A stretch of 64,000 nt of DNA, from the NCBI GenBank assembly GCA_026874595.1, contig CM049315.1:73172401-73236400 (forward strand), read 5' to 3'. The notes beneath the pieces were generated by a model. The model did not search any database, was not told the origin of the DNA, and saw only the letters and a program-made list of their open reading frames with translations. This document shows positions 1 through 12,269 of this stretch, in pieces. The position numbers and the translations under genes are program-made. The DNA is from Sipunculus nudus (taxonomy: Eukaryota > Annelida > Sipuncula > Golfingiida > Sipunculidae). The stretch's first letter is position 1, and every line of letters starts with the position of its first letter.

Positions 1-868
1 AAAGTGTATTATTATTATAATTATAATTATTATGATGATTATTATTATTATATATATATAATTAATACGGAGTTGGGTTTTTTTTTCTAGACCACGGTTT
101 ACCTGCTTCCGTTCTGATTTGACTCTCTTAATTCGGCAGAAGTATCGGTGGTGTGCTCTTCTGGGACAAGTTTTTTTTTATTTAGCGGGATTATGCCCTA
201 TTGAGCTGAATAATAAATAATTTTAATATTTCCCCATTAGTTGCCCCTGTTTCTTTTGTGCTGCAAGGTCCTCCACGCCTGTGACGTTTTTCAGGAGGTG
301 CCTCGGGGATTTTCACTGGACTGTTAAGAACGTAGCCAGAGCACGTCTTGCCTTAAAGGCATTTCCGTGCAATACGCGGCCACGCGGGTCCACTATAATC
401 CCCATTGATCCCCCATATCCATTGTAACGCCTCTAAAGGAATTTTCACTCTCAAAAGGAAGTAAAGGTTTTTAATCCAAAGACCACTTGGCTCCGCTTTC
501 AATGCGAGGGCTTTTCAGTTTGGTTAAAACAGGGCACTGAGTCAAGTGATGTGATCACCGTTTGACAAATAATTTATGGGTTACAGGTATGTTGATTTTT
601 ATACATTCAAAAATATCTTTCCATGTTTACCATGGTTTCAAAAGTTCGGCCAAGTGATGTGTTTTATGAAGTTCTTTTTCTCAAAAAAAGCCCCACAACT
701 TAATTACTATTCGGGTGGGGTCGGGGGGGGGGGGGTCACATATATTTTTTTAAGATCCGTTGTCTGTAGGGACGGTGAAACATGAAAAAATATCACCAGT
801 AATCTTTAAATTGATAACAAACTAGAATCTGTAGTCAGGGGTACATTCCTCCATCAGAATCTCCTTAA
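1..868. other. AT-rich intergenic stretch, no gene seen
   Basis: No coding pattern, splice-bounded exon or RNA gene is visible. The stretch holds short (ATT)n and (TA)n tracts in the first 60 bases and a run of about 14 G after position 720. The only open frame here is short, crosses this G run and has no family-like motif. Confidence 0.6.
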
Positions 869-1466
869 ATATCAGTCATGTGTTCACGTGAATGCGTTTC
901 GTGTGTGAACACTGTCATGTTTCAGTAACCCGAGTTCACTGTGCGAGTGGCAGAACAAATTAATACGAATGGGTAGCTTCCACACGGGGACACATGAATG
1001 TTCCTTTGTCATAAAGGTTTATAAGAAAATATATGTTATGATGACTCTTATTACCTCCAAAATGAAATGGACAATTCATATATCTTATCCCTAACCCTCT
1101 ACAAAATGTTCAGCAAAACATTTTGTACACATTTCTAAGGGTCCTCAATCTCTTGGGGACTTTAAAACCCGCGCAAGAATCTACTAACCAGTCGTTGGTT
1201 CATACGTGCACGTTTCATGTAAAACGTTGTCATTGTTCAGAAACACGGGTTCACCACGCGAGTGGCAGAACAACTGCATACGAATGAACGGGACAAAGGA
1301 ATAGCCCCTTATAAGTATTCCTTTGTGGAATTGTGATTATGGCACTTTAGAAAATAATATATTATGATGATTCCGATTACCACCAAAAATGTAATGGATT
1401 ACGGGTGCAGTTTTACTCTACCCCTCCACAAATTTTCAGCAAAATCTGTGTATTACATTTTGCATT
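869..1466. repeat. Diverged tandem duplication, offset about 320 bp
   Basis: Two diverged copies lie head to tail. Both contain GCGAGTGGCAGAACAA (943-958 and 1258-1273), then TTATGATGA followed by ATTACC (from 1036 and from 1362), then a stretch ending in TTCAGCAAAA. The offset grows from 315 to 326 bases, so small indels have accumulated. Neither copy codes for anything recognisable. It may be an old local duplication or two copies of an unnamed repeat. Confidence 0.6.
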
Positions 1467-3889
1467 ATTTGCTGAAAGACAATGCAACGAACCAAGGCTG
1501 AGGTGGTTTATTTGCTAAAGCTTTCATCGAAATATATCAATTTGCTTTCTTTTTATCTGGGAAGGTTGTCAATTTTGCATCAGACCTGCTTATTCGTTGA
1601 CAATTTACAGTACTTAAACCAAGAATTTAATACTGTTACAATATATTTTTCCTCGGCTATCTTTTTCACATTGGCAGCTATACGTTTCGCGTACAAGAGA
1701 CTTCAACGACATATGCATGTGTATACAAATAACACATATGTCTGTTTATATGCCTTAGACTATACCCTCAACTGACTACACTGAATAAACATCGTGTTTT
1801 ACGATGTCGCCTGAGCTTCAACTAATACAAAGCATCTTTCATATAATTTCCCGGTAAATGCTTCTTTATACAATCGTAATAACGATATTTCCTAAGCAAT
1901 GTAGCTGTCGGGTCTATGTTGTTTATCGGAAAAAAAAAACTTCTCAGTTAAAAATTCGTACACCCTGTATATTCCCCTGTATATCTGTTTCCAAAATTTA
2001 TTTTTGTGTGATTTCTGGAATAAAATAATTTTCTTTCTCTTTTGATATTTTGAAGAATCCTAGCAGAAGTTATCTTTATATCATATAAGTGAAACACATG
2101 ACAAAAGTTCCTGCAAAAACCTCAGGATAAAAATATGCGTCGTTTAGTTCCTATCAGCTCATTAAAAAAATATGCATCATACGGAGCCGTGGATTTTCCA
2201 CGGGAGCAGCTAGTTATTATTATTTCATAAACTAATGGAAATGTGAGGATTGATTTGATTGTCTCCGAAGACCGATAGGTGACAGCACTGAGGGACAACC
2301 GCATTTTGGTATTTTTGTATAACAGCTATTCCTTTTGAAAATATGCCGATACTGAAGACTGACGGAGTACAGATGTTCCAGATTAATGCCTTTACTCATT
2401 ACCTGGCCATGAATTTGGGTAAATTTCACACACATTTGAATATTGTTTCCAGGAAAAATCGTAATTATATATAATGTGGCTAAAACCAGGCATGCAGGAA
2501 AATAGAGATACCGCGATACCACGTGATACAAGTAGAGAACAGTATGCGAAAGAATGTTTAGATTACGAGGATTAAAATAACACCGTGTCTGAAACTGTTA
2601 TAACAGTTTTTCATACCAGCATATATATACATACTTATGGATGAACACACACACACACACGTGCAGGTGTACTGTGGTCGCCTTGAGCTTTTCTTTCTGG
2701 AGGATTCCACATTCGCGGTGTTCGCGAAGAGGAAATAATCGCAGAAATAAAAACTTCGTAAATAAGAGGACATATCATCGCAGGCTCGTCAACATTGATA
2801 TTTTAAATAATATAATTGATCTACTATGTTATTTCAACTCTAAGATATTATGGAGCGGATCCGGGGGAGGGGGGGGGGGGGAGTTCCAGGGTGCCCCCTT
2901 TTTCAGCCGACGCAACCATTTTCTAGGGTTTCAGAACAATGTATGCCGCCTGGATCCCCTTTTCCGGACCTACAGAACTAGGCTCATGATTATGAATTCA
3001 GTAAATAAGTCGGATATTTACATATTTTAAATATATTCTATGGCATAAAGGTGTTTTTCTTTGAAAACCAACCTTTGTCTCACAGTGATTATCTTGAGGA
3101 ATTAGACTTTACCTGTCCCCCTAACGGCATATGTAGGCTACGACTGAGGGAACAGTAATTTCGCATTTGCACGTAGTTATTTATAGATTATTAAAAATCC
3201 GCTCATTTGACATAACCGGGTTATATGAACCGAACACAATACACGATCATCACACGTGATGCGCATGCTCCCGGAAAGCATACATATTAATAGTCCATGT
3301 ATTCAAATGGGTGTACACCAGTTGGCGTATAGCGCATTGTTTGATGTAAAAATGTGAGGGGGGGGGGGGCAATTTATAGGAGAACGGAAGAGTATCAACT
3401 AGGGCTGTATCAATATATCGATACGAATCGATACACGACGTCGACACGATAACCGAAATGCGTTGCATGCTTTCTCGGTCGTATCGATGTAAAAATATTT
3501 ATTGCTAACGAATAGGGATATGACTCTAAGTTTATATGTAACCTTCACGATTTATAAGCTAAATGCACTGTATATTTGTTGCTTTGGCTTTTAAGACTTG
3601 ATAAAAAAATTTTATACGCATGCACGTCAGTACTTCCATGACAAGCAGGTGCATGTAAGCGATAATAGGAAAATGATACTGACTTTCCTATTTATTAATG
3701 AAATCGATATTCACATCGCATATTGCTACTAGGAACAAGGTACATTCACGTCTATATCCTATATATGTGTGTGTGTGTGTGACACATATTTACTTTAATG
3801 ATACAGTGAAACCCCAGGCTGCAGGAGGAAACCCGCCTAACGGACACTCTTTTGGCCGATGAAGCGCTTTTATTACTTTAAGAACCCCA
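1467..3889. other. Intergenic, no gene seen; simple repeats and G runs
   Basis: Open frames of 60-129 codons occur on both strands but none has domain-like composition. A (CA)n tract lies near 2645-2660, a (GT)n tract near 3769-3781, and G runs near 2868-2881 and 3358-3369. Around 3410-3440 ATCGAT/CGATAC words cluster, too short to classify. Confidence 0.5.
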
Positions 3890-3892
3890 TTA

Positions 3893-4106
3893 AGGCCCAG
3901 CCACACCGAACGCTGCGTTGCAAAGCGCTGCAAATAAACGGCTGAGCATTTTTGCGGCGCAGCAAAGCGGAGAAAGTTTAACTTTTTTCAGCTTTGTTTT
4001 GCAGGGCTGCACAGCACGGCGCAGCGCGGCGTTTGGTGTGGACACCCCAGTGTATTTGCATGTACTCAACATTTTCTGCAGCGCAGCGATCGGTGTGTCC
4101 GGGCCT
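3893..4106. mobile_element. GC-rich MITE-like element with 25-bp terminal inverted repeats
   Basis: The left end starts AGGCCCAGCCACACCGA and the right end, read on the other strand, starts AGGCCCGGACACACCGA. The 25-bp TIRs match except at three positions and both run on to CGCTGCG. TTA (3890-3892) precedes the element and TCA (4107-4109) follows, compatible with a TTA target duplication carrying one change. The interior is dense in GCAGCG/GCGGCG words. There is no transposase. TIR style, 214-bp size and the TTA-like flank point to a PIF/Harbinger-type non-autonomous element. Overlapping open frames across it are by-products of its GC content. Confidence 0.65.
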
Positions 4107-4789
4107 TCAGGGCGGACACCCCCGCTATTCAGAACAACGGCAATGTGCCCGATGGCAAATATCACCACGGCTAACGGGCATCCAAGCGGCCGCCCTGATC
4201 GAAGTCGGCAGTAATACTTAGTTTTGCAAATATTGTCTGCTTCTGGTACCCCTTATATCACATAAATGTTCTCATGATTTAGGCATACTGCAATGACTCT
4301 AAGACCAGAGCTAGTTTTACTCAAGTTACCTTATTTTTCAGCTCGAACATTCATTTATGTATCATTTTATCAATAGCAGTCTCCCCGAAAAATGACGGAA
4401 TTAACGAATTTTCTATTGTGCCGAGCTCTCAGTGATGCAACATATTTATTCTGAATTGGGGCCACATTATTATATCATAGGCCCAGAAGCGAGGATAATG
4501 ACGTATCTGTTACACACCCTGACGATAACCGATCCCCGATCCTGTAACAGTTGCATCACGGAAATCTGTCGAAACTACCGATTATAAGGCGTATATGATA
4601 TCATGCATTGATTTATCATATTTGCTTACGCTCACAACAGATTTTCACAAAAATTGAACGAAATTAATTTGTCATAAGCGATTCTTTTATTATCACGGAA
4701 AGAGTGAGTAATTTGGAAATTTTACATTTTACTTGTTCAAGTAAATTTTAATAAATGAATAAATAAATAAATACACTGTTAAGAATTGC
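4107..4789. other. Intergenic, no gene seen
   Basis: Nothing coding is visible. A short (AAAT)n tract lies at about 4750-4772. Confidence 0.5.
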
Positions 4790-5130
4790 ATGTAAAATAA
4801 CGGTGCTTTGCACCGGCAGCAAAGTTGACAGTGCTATGCACCGTTATTTTGCGTGCAAAGAAATAACGCAGTGCGTTAAATAACGTCGCATTGCACCGTA
4901 ATTTTACAGCGCTTTGGGACGTAAATAAACGGTGCTGAGCCATGGGAAATAACGGGCATCTGTTATTTTACGGGACAATAGGCCGTTATTTTACAGTGCT
5001 AAGAGACGTGAATTAACAGTGATTTAAACTGGAATCAGGGCATTGCACCGTTATTTCACGGTGCCTTGTTGTGTAGAATAACAAAACATTGTTATTTTAT
5101 GATAAATAACAGTGCTTTGCACTTGGAACT
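4790..5130. repeat. Cluster of palindromic AATAACGGTGC/GCACCGTTATT motifs
   Basis: Within about 340 bases AATAACGGTGC or its complement GCACCGTTATT, with close variants, occurs many times. Examples are CGGTGCTTTGCACCG near 4800, GCACCGTTATTTTGC near 4840, GCACCGTTATTTCACGG near 5046 and AATAACAGTGCTTTGCAC near 5105. Many form short hairpins around a TTT or AT centre. There is no coding potential. A non-autonomous element with a dense array of protein-binding repeats, or a degenerate satellite, would both fit. Confidence 0.5.
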
Positions 5131-5776
5131 AAACACTGTTAAAGTCTTCAATAATCTTCCTCAAAACGTTTCTGTCTTGTCACTCCGGACGAACCCTTTT
5201 TTTGTATCTATATGTACTTCAGGTTTTTCATGTTATTGTTATTTTACCAGTAAATATATTACTAACGAAGTCAGACTTCCTTATGATGATGGAGTTGTAA
5301 CTTTCTGTTTGACAGTAAGTTAGTTAGTGTCCCGAAAAACAAATCATGATATCCACAGAGGGAAATGCATCTTGGCTAATTTTTGAAATGGCATTAAAAA
5401 ATGCATGCTCACACATAATATCACACCATTTTCTTTATTGTTTGAAATATTCAACAGATCATCAACATGTATAACACATGTACTTATATGTATATCATTA
5501 TTCAGATTATACTGATCTTCTAAAAGACATCAGTAAGAAGCAAACATATTTTAACATGTTTGAACACACTGTATGGCAGTTAAATCGTCTCAGACTAAAC
5601 ATATAAAATATTGTTAATTAGTGCAATATTACTATGATTACTATTATGAATGCTGTGTTATCTCATTCAGGTTGTTTATCATGTTAACAATGGGGCCCAA
5701 ATCTATATATATAATGCATCTTTGAACAATAGAAAAAAGTGTTGTAAATTAATGGTAATTTTAAAGTAAAAGATCG
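5131..5776. other. Intergenic, no gene seen
   Basis: AT-rich. An 85-codon open frame overlaps 5066-5323 but shows no recognisable motif. Confidence 0.45.
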
Positions 5777-6046
5777 TCAGAACACATGTAAAACAATTGA
5801 AATGGATTTAACTTGTATGTCACCGAATCTTTCTACAGTACCGGCATCTATTTTGTGTGAAGCTTCTGATAATGAATTCCAAAATATAGGTCCTTGGTAA
5901 ATAAATGATTTTTGCATCAATAAATTCGAACTGGAGGAGTTCGAGTTGTAGAGAATACCAACACTATAAAAAGGGTGCATATGTGAACGTTTTTCCTGAA
6001 AAATAATTAGATAATTACCCGATTTAATTAAGGTACTTAAACACAA
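5777..6046 (-). pseudogene. LINE reverse-transcriptase C-terminal remnant
   Basis: On the minus strand an 89-codon frame contains SFIYQGPIFWNSLSEASHKI, preceded by a run of Asn and Ser. The pattern 'tail segment, then (S/Y)xYxGPxIWNSLP' is common at the C-terminus of CR1/L2/RTE-type LINE polyproteins in invertebrates, just downstream of the reverse transcriptase. No catalytic reverse-transcriptase block is present on either side, so this is a short 5'-truncated, decayed copy. It is inactive. The clade cannot be fixed from this tail. Confidence 0.5.
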
Positions 6047-6944
6047 GAATATTAAAAGTGAAAAAATCGTTAACTGATATTTGCCATTTTGTTGATATAT
6101 TATTGAGAAAATTCAGCATTCAAACATTAAATCTGACCAACCAGCTCTATAGACAGTGGGAGGGCAGTTGGAGGTGCATTCAATGACCCAAAAATAAAAA
6201 AAACCTGAATGTCTTTTTAGTCCCTTTCGGATACTCCTATAGGTAAATATCCAAAATGACGCATAGCGAGCCTCCAGTGGAAGTAGAAATAAAGTGCATG
6301 GGTTGACAGTTCCTCGCCATCCACCATATGTTACAGTGATGTCACAGTCCTTATCTTTAACAATCATAGGTGTTGGAGATATCACTTTCTGCATACGAAA
6401 AATAAACAGAAGAGAGAGATTGTAAAAAACATGATAAAAATATGCAAGAATATAGTTCAGTGCAATTATCCCTTTACTTTTTATATTTATTATAGATTTA
6501 TTTTTAAAGTCTGACACTATCAATTTACATTACAAATAATACCTTTGCTAAGCTTTTGTTCTATCTTCACAAAATTTAAACAATTACTACAAAAATAGTT
6601 TTCTTATGGTCAGTGGGAATCTTTAGAACTGAAAATAATTATACATTATTATATCAAATATATCTTTACATTTACATTACAGACAATATCTGGCCAAGAG
6701 TTTGTTCTATCTCAACAAAAAAATTAACAATTTCAACAATTTTCTTTATATAAGTATATATTTACTTTTTAAAAAGATTAAAACAATCTTTAATATTTGC
6801 TGAATATATTCACACAAACATATTAGTTATGAAAGAATTACCTCTTCTCAATCTGTAATCCCATATTATCCATGCATTCTCCAAACAGTGAAGGCAGTAT
6901 CCTGTAGGCAAATAGGAGCTTTGCTTCTGCAAATACACAAACAA

Positions 6945-6996
<52 letters not shown>

Positions 6997-7004
6997 TATA
7001 TATT

Positions 7005-7035
<31 letters not shown>

Positions 7036-7610
7036 GATACAAATCAGTTTTGAAATCATACTCAATGACTGAAAGATGATAGATTATTAATCAATTATTT
7101 TATTTTATTTGCCATATTATTAAATTAAAAGCTGTTGTATAGAGTTATACCTATATATTGACAGAGTAAATTAAGCCTAGCAAGTACATCACACTGAAAG
7201 GCCCCTTTTCCATGCGCTGAAAAAATCGCGCTGAATTGAGCTTTTCCATTTGCGCGGAAACGCGCGCGTTTTAGTAGAATTCCCCCTTCGCGTGACCTGT
7301 TTTCACAAGGTATTAACCGTCCCACAGCCTTCCAGGCATCATGTCAAGCATGTGTCTGTTCAGTTTATGCATGTATACATTTAAAATTTCATTATATTTT
7401 CAGGAACGTATAGTTTTAATTACGGTAGTGTGCTATTGACAGGAGGGCGGGGGTCGTATAGATGTCTTGACACCCTGGCGCTAGTTATCTGGTCGTAATG
7501 CCAGAGGGTCAATATGACGCTAGGGTTGTAGTGGTCCGTCCAAGGTTTGTTGTTTTCTCAGTGTCCTCCGATTTCCTCCACCCCTATATAAAAAACGAGT
7601 GTAACAATTC
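6047..7610. other. Intergenic with a long (TA)n tract
   Basis: A (TA)n microsatellite with AAATA interruptions spans about 6948-7036, and open frames through it are only Tyr/Ile repeats. Around 7200-7280 the sequence becomes GC-rich (AGGCCCCTTTTCCATGCGC, then CGCGCGCG), resembling one end of the AGGCCC-type MITE at 3893, but no matching right end was found. Confidence 0.5.
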
Positions 7611-9975
7611 GAGCCATGGAGAGGGCCTTGTAATAGTTATAATTATAACTATTTGTACAATCCATATAAAGATATATAATAAAATAAACAATCCATATAA
7701 AATAAGGTTTATATTGCTTATAATTATAATATCAGACTGAATGAGTGCGTGGCAGGATAAACACATATATATATAAAGCTCACACCTGTTAGATTCTATG
7801 CCATCTGAGTTCGTATTAAAATTTTGCTAAAAGTGTCCTTTTCATCAGCACATCCAAATGTACAATCTGGCACAATTTGATGAATACTGCATTTTCAGCT
7901 CAGTACTGAGCTATGTTTTTATTATATTCATTTTCTCTGATTTCTTCTTTTTGATTTACTAAGAGGCGATGGATGAAAAAAATTTAGCCCTCATGTCTGG
8001 TATCAAATTATGAGCTTGATATATCAGCGAAGAATAGTAAGGATTTGACAAAATGATATTAAATTTTACGTTCATCTTAACTTTCATGTTAACCTTTGTC
8101 AGTGAAACTGGGAAATATCAGATTGTAGTGCTTAAATTTAATAAACATGTAATAATTACAGGTATTTAAACACCGTGCATGTTTCAACGGAAAATCGTAT
8201 CTGTAGATTATTTACACTACAGTCGTGCATGACAGGGTACACACATATGTAGAAGCTCACACCTGTTTGCTGTATAGATTCTATATTTCTTTTGCAACAA
8301 GATTATGGGTTTAATACTGTATGCTGGCATGAAGACAAAATCAGCACAAATTCAGAGGAGCATAACATGTTGCTGAATGCTACCTTTGTGCTATGGTGAT
8401 GAATGCATGATATAATCAACATACATGTAGATACCTTTGCAGATTGCTAATATTGTGATGTTGTGCTAATGCACGTACGAAATAATCAACGGGTGTCAGT
8501 AAAATATCAGTACTTTTGCTGTGATGCTATTTTCTTGATTTAAAACTTTTTCCTTATTAACGATATGGCATTTATTTTGCATGACGTGTTGGTGTCAACA
8601 AAATACTTTCAGTTGCTAACGTTATGTATCAAACTTCAGGATTCAGTGCTGCCTGTTTTTTTTAAGCCAGCTATGGCTTAAACACTTTTTTTAATTTTGG
8701 CTCTTGTGGCTTTTGAATTTTCATAGATGTATGGATATGAAAAATATAATTAACCCTTTGGTTCCAGACATACATTTTATCTTCATCATCTAGATTTCAT
8801 CAATATTCGGTACAAAGTTTGGTTTGAGTTTTTATTGACTTGATTTTTGAATGTAACGTTTCTATGCTTGAAGCTGCTGTGCTCTGGCGATCAATTGGTT
8901 TTTTACTTTCTGTCAGCTTTATGCCATAATGCAAAATGTTTGGGAAACTTGTATTTCATACCACATGCTTCATCAAGTAACATACATGAATGAGAATAGA
9001 CTTGTTCTGAATAGTAATACTATTGAACAGAATAGTTTATTACATAAAATTTTGTAACTTCGCCATTAACTTTTTTTCTAGCTTATTTCTGAATATTTTC
9101 TTTTAGATCTAACAGGAAAACAGTGTTTTCTTCTAGTTAATTACACAATTCCAATTAACTAACTGTCGGTTCTCTGTATCTTATGTGCAAGGCTCAGTGC
9201 AATCTACAACTTTGCATCATGTGGACATGGTGTTATTTTTTTAAAATACATGTAGTAATATTTCTTTATTTCTAATAATATTTATTGATACGTGTAAGTG
9301 ATATAAAATATGTGCATAATGTAAGCATTAAAGTATTTTAAGACATTAACATGAAAAGCAAAGTCAATGTCAGCTAATTGGTAAGGATAATCTTACCATA
9401 CATCACCAAAAGAAGCAGGTAAATAACAAATGCATGAGTATCTGTCATGCACAATAACCACAGTACAAAGATAGCATATAAAGGGCTAGGACGTCACATA
9501 GTGGTTACGGCTTTGGACATCGGAGTTGTAGGTATCCACTTTGAACCTCTTCGCGATGCCTCAATGGCATAATGATGAAATCTCGCCAGAAACCAAGATA
9601 TTCCCTCTATGTCTTAACGACAGGTTATGCCTTCTTTTTAATAATATACCGTCTTATCGTATTGATAACCTAATTCTCATAGAAAGTGATACCAACAGGT
9701 CTAAATCTATTTTTTATAAAGAAAGAATACAACATAATGTTGTGAGCTTCTAAATGTGTACTGATTCTGTCTTCATGCAAAAAAAAAAAAAAGAGTCTGA
9801 AAGCTTCACCATCACCTCATAGTGAAAGAGTCATTGGATCTGTACACCTGATAGGTGTGAGCTTCTACCAGTGTGTGTATCCTGCCATGCACGCATTCAG
9901 TCTGAAATAACATTTATTTTACATGGATTGTACAACTAATTATAATATATAACTAATTCAAAGCACCTCCATGCC
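7611..9975. mobile_element. Element bounded by long imperfect inverted arms, no ORF
   Basis: The left arm (about 7611-7795) and the right arm (about 9845-9975) are inverted copies. Both read, from outside inward, a CATGGAG-like start, TAGTTATAATTATAA-like sequence, TTGTACAATCCAT, TCAGACTGAATG, TGGCAGGATA and AGCTCACACCT. A third, shorter copy of the inner motif, in left-arm orientation, lies at about 8225-8268 (GTGCATGACAGGGTACACAC, then GTAGAAGCTCACACCTG). The middle is AT-rich and has no coding sequence. At 9500-9545 a weak tRNA-like stretch (TAGTGGTTACGGCTTTGG) suggests a SINE head near the right arm. It could be one non-autonomous DNA element, or two SINE-like copies in opposite orientation. 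Confidence 0.5.
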
Positions 9976-10189
9976 TCGGATGGTGGTGTTCGGTACGGGT
10001 TGTTAGAATCAGAAGTCAAGGAGAACCACTACAAATCACTCTCATAGCAACACCCTTATAAAAGGAAAAACATGATAATGACAGATTGTTTTTGCTAATC
10101 AAGTAAATGCACTACATAACAAAGGAAGGTGTATGATTTTATCTTTTTGAAAGAAATATCCGAGCGGCTGCAGCTCAAAATTGGTAAGT

Positions 10190-10290
10190 TTCTATTGAAA
10201 ACAAAATAAAAAAATGTTGATGCAGGGGTTTAAAATTGATGCGGGCGGTGCCTGAGAGCCATGACTTTTATTAATTTATTATTTTTCTAT
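10190..10290. mobile_element. Partial copy of the MITE family found at 51875-52168
   Basis: The stretch GATGCGGGCGGTGCCTGAGA followed by CCATGACTTTTATT matches the right end of the complete element near 52120-52160, where the same word reads GACGCGGGCGGTGCCTGAGA. The preceding AAAAATGTTGATG and TTTAAAATTG also align. A left end with the inverted copy is not evident, so this is a truncated or highly diverged copy. Confidence 0.5.
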
Positions 10291-11223
10291 TTTGACTTTC
10301 GCTTTGAAATTTTATGATTGACTGAAAAACACAACTTATTAGGCAAGTTGAAGAATGGGGCACTTCCCCGTTGGTAGTATTACGAAAGTATTAAAAACGT
10401 TTATCCAGTCATTGGTCCTAAATGGGGATTTTTTATCAAACGCAGGCCCCTCTTTATTGAGTTATACCTGTTGCCGTGTGAAGTACTTTTTGTGTATTTT
10501 TGTAGACGTGTCATCGAATAATTGGACTGTAGCTTTAACAATGTTAGTACTGATTCATTAGTTCCATATTATAAACTTCGGGAACTAGTAAACCATGGTT
10601 TTAAGTTGCAAACGCATGGGAGAAATAAAGTTTGGGGGCCAAAAAGTTGGTTAAGAAAAATATTCGTACCATTGATGGTACATAAATAAAGATTGTATAC
10701 TTGTCAGTACTATGAGTAGGGTGATACTTATCTAGTTCATGGTTATTAGTTTTATCACTGGGTCAGGTTTTTGTAGTATTAGAAATAACCCGGACCCTAT
10801 ACTGATAACCTGACTGAACGTTTCTTTACATGCTGTTCATGGGACTATTAGTGGACAGTTTGCCCTTTCTAGCCATTTCATAGAGACTACGACCACAATA
10901 TATAGTGGGGACAAATGATTTTCAAGTGAGTTTGCTGCTATTCAGAACCAAAATAGAATATGAACAATGAAATAATTAAAAGTCCACTATATTCTGGAAT
11001 GCGTGCAGGAGGTGCCACCTCCAATAATTTTTTTTATTCAACTTCTATGTTAACCTTCAAAGCAGGATCAGTAAACAAGACCAGCTGTGGCACTGAATTG
11101 TACAAGTCGAGTCCGGTGAGTGTTGTTAATTTCAGTGCCCTGGAGGGAAAGTACACCTCATGACCTGTGCCGCGGCGAGATCGTTCATATGAACCACATG
11201 ACACTGAATCTGCACAACAGATC
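10291..11223. other. Intergenic, no gene seen
   Basis: Only short, motif-free open frames. Nothing can be assigned. Confidence 0.5.
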
Positions 11224-11522
11224 AAGCTGCGTGTCCACTTGTACGAATAAGGTGCGGATACGTATGCAGATATTTTGTGTGTTTGTCCTTTAAATTGGTT
11301 TGTCAGTGCGTTTTTAGGTCTTTCACTCACTTTCACCTCAACAAAGTGGTACGTTTCTGCATACGTTTCCGTATCCGCGGCTAAATTGTCCGGTTTTCAA
11401 AAAACGTGTCCGTTTCCGCACGCACTCCGCACCGCATTAGTGTACCCACTCCTTTATTCCATATGCGCGATATAAAACGCATCCGCATCCGTATCTGTAC
11501 CGCATTAGTGGACACGCAGCTT
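11224..11522. mobile_element. 299-bp MITE-like element with perfect 16-bp TIRs
   Basis: AAGCTGCGTGTCCACT begins the element and its exact complement ends it (11507-11522). Just inside, both ends carry a related stretch (left AAGGTGCGGATACGTATGCAG; right, complemented, TGCGGTACAGATACGGATGCG). The interior is filled with variants of CCGTATCCG, GCATACG and CCGCACCGCATTAG. No protein is encoded. The flanks (TCA on the left, TAA on the right) do not give a clear target duplication. Its structure parallels the element at 3893: short, palindromic and rich in internal GC repeats. Harbinger-type is a reasonable but unproven assignment. Confidence 0.65.
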
Positions 11523-12269
11523 AAATCTTTTAATCTACATAATACCAAGTGTTTGACTACACAATTTTTGTTCCATTTTCCATATTTCTCTTAATATTTG
11601 TCCTCGACTTTTAACCTTACATTCACTTCAAATTAACCGAAGAAAATAATCGTTTAAACTTGCATCTTTTCGCAAAAAACGATATTTTTATCCACACTTT
11701 TTATACGCCCGACAATGACGGAACGAAATATGGTATATACCCAGTTTCCGTCCGTCTGTCCGTTCTTTATCCAGGGGAACCTCCAAGTCCATTTTCTCAA
11801 TAAAAAATTCTTTTAAATTAAAATGGTCTTTGTTTGATCTTCTCCGATTAATCTGCAAAACATTATATAGAACTACACATCTTAAAGTGTCTTACTTGTC
11901 TTTCAGAACATTATAAAATGCCGCACACGTCTCAGTATTATCCTGCTTAAGGTGTTACCTCCTACTCTGAACAAATACTGCAGGCTCGTGTAGCTGTCAC
12001 CTGTGTATAGCAATTTTAATGCAAGCAGGCAACATTTCATTTTGCCCGTCATTTATTTGATATTTTTTGTATATACTTCATGTAACACTAAGCCTCACAT
12101 TCTATAAAAAAAATGTCTGTGCTTCGGGCAATTTCGTTTCAGAATCATCGATTATTTTCTGCACTTCACGCATTTTTTTTTGCATTTATAAATGTATTGT
12201 ATTAACTTTCATTCACATTACTTTAGATGGCGTTGTTGTTTGCTTAACAAATGCATTCCTTTTGACTAT
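11523..12269. other. Intergenic, no gene seen
   Basis: Around 11700-11790 there is a segment of the GTCCGTCTGTCC type, common in dispersed repeats of bivalves. No gene is visible. Confidence 0.45.

Noticed and set aside
3890-4221. Three overlapping open frames of 75-98 codons on both strands
   Set aside because: They lie in the GC-rich MITE and follow its palindrome; no family resemblance.
6948-7036. Open frames rich in Tyr/Ile across (TA)n tracts here and near 13190, 16030, 21920, 22810, 42300 and 42700
   Set aside because: They are translations of a dinucleotide repeat, with no non-repeat domain attached.
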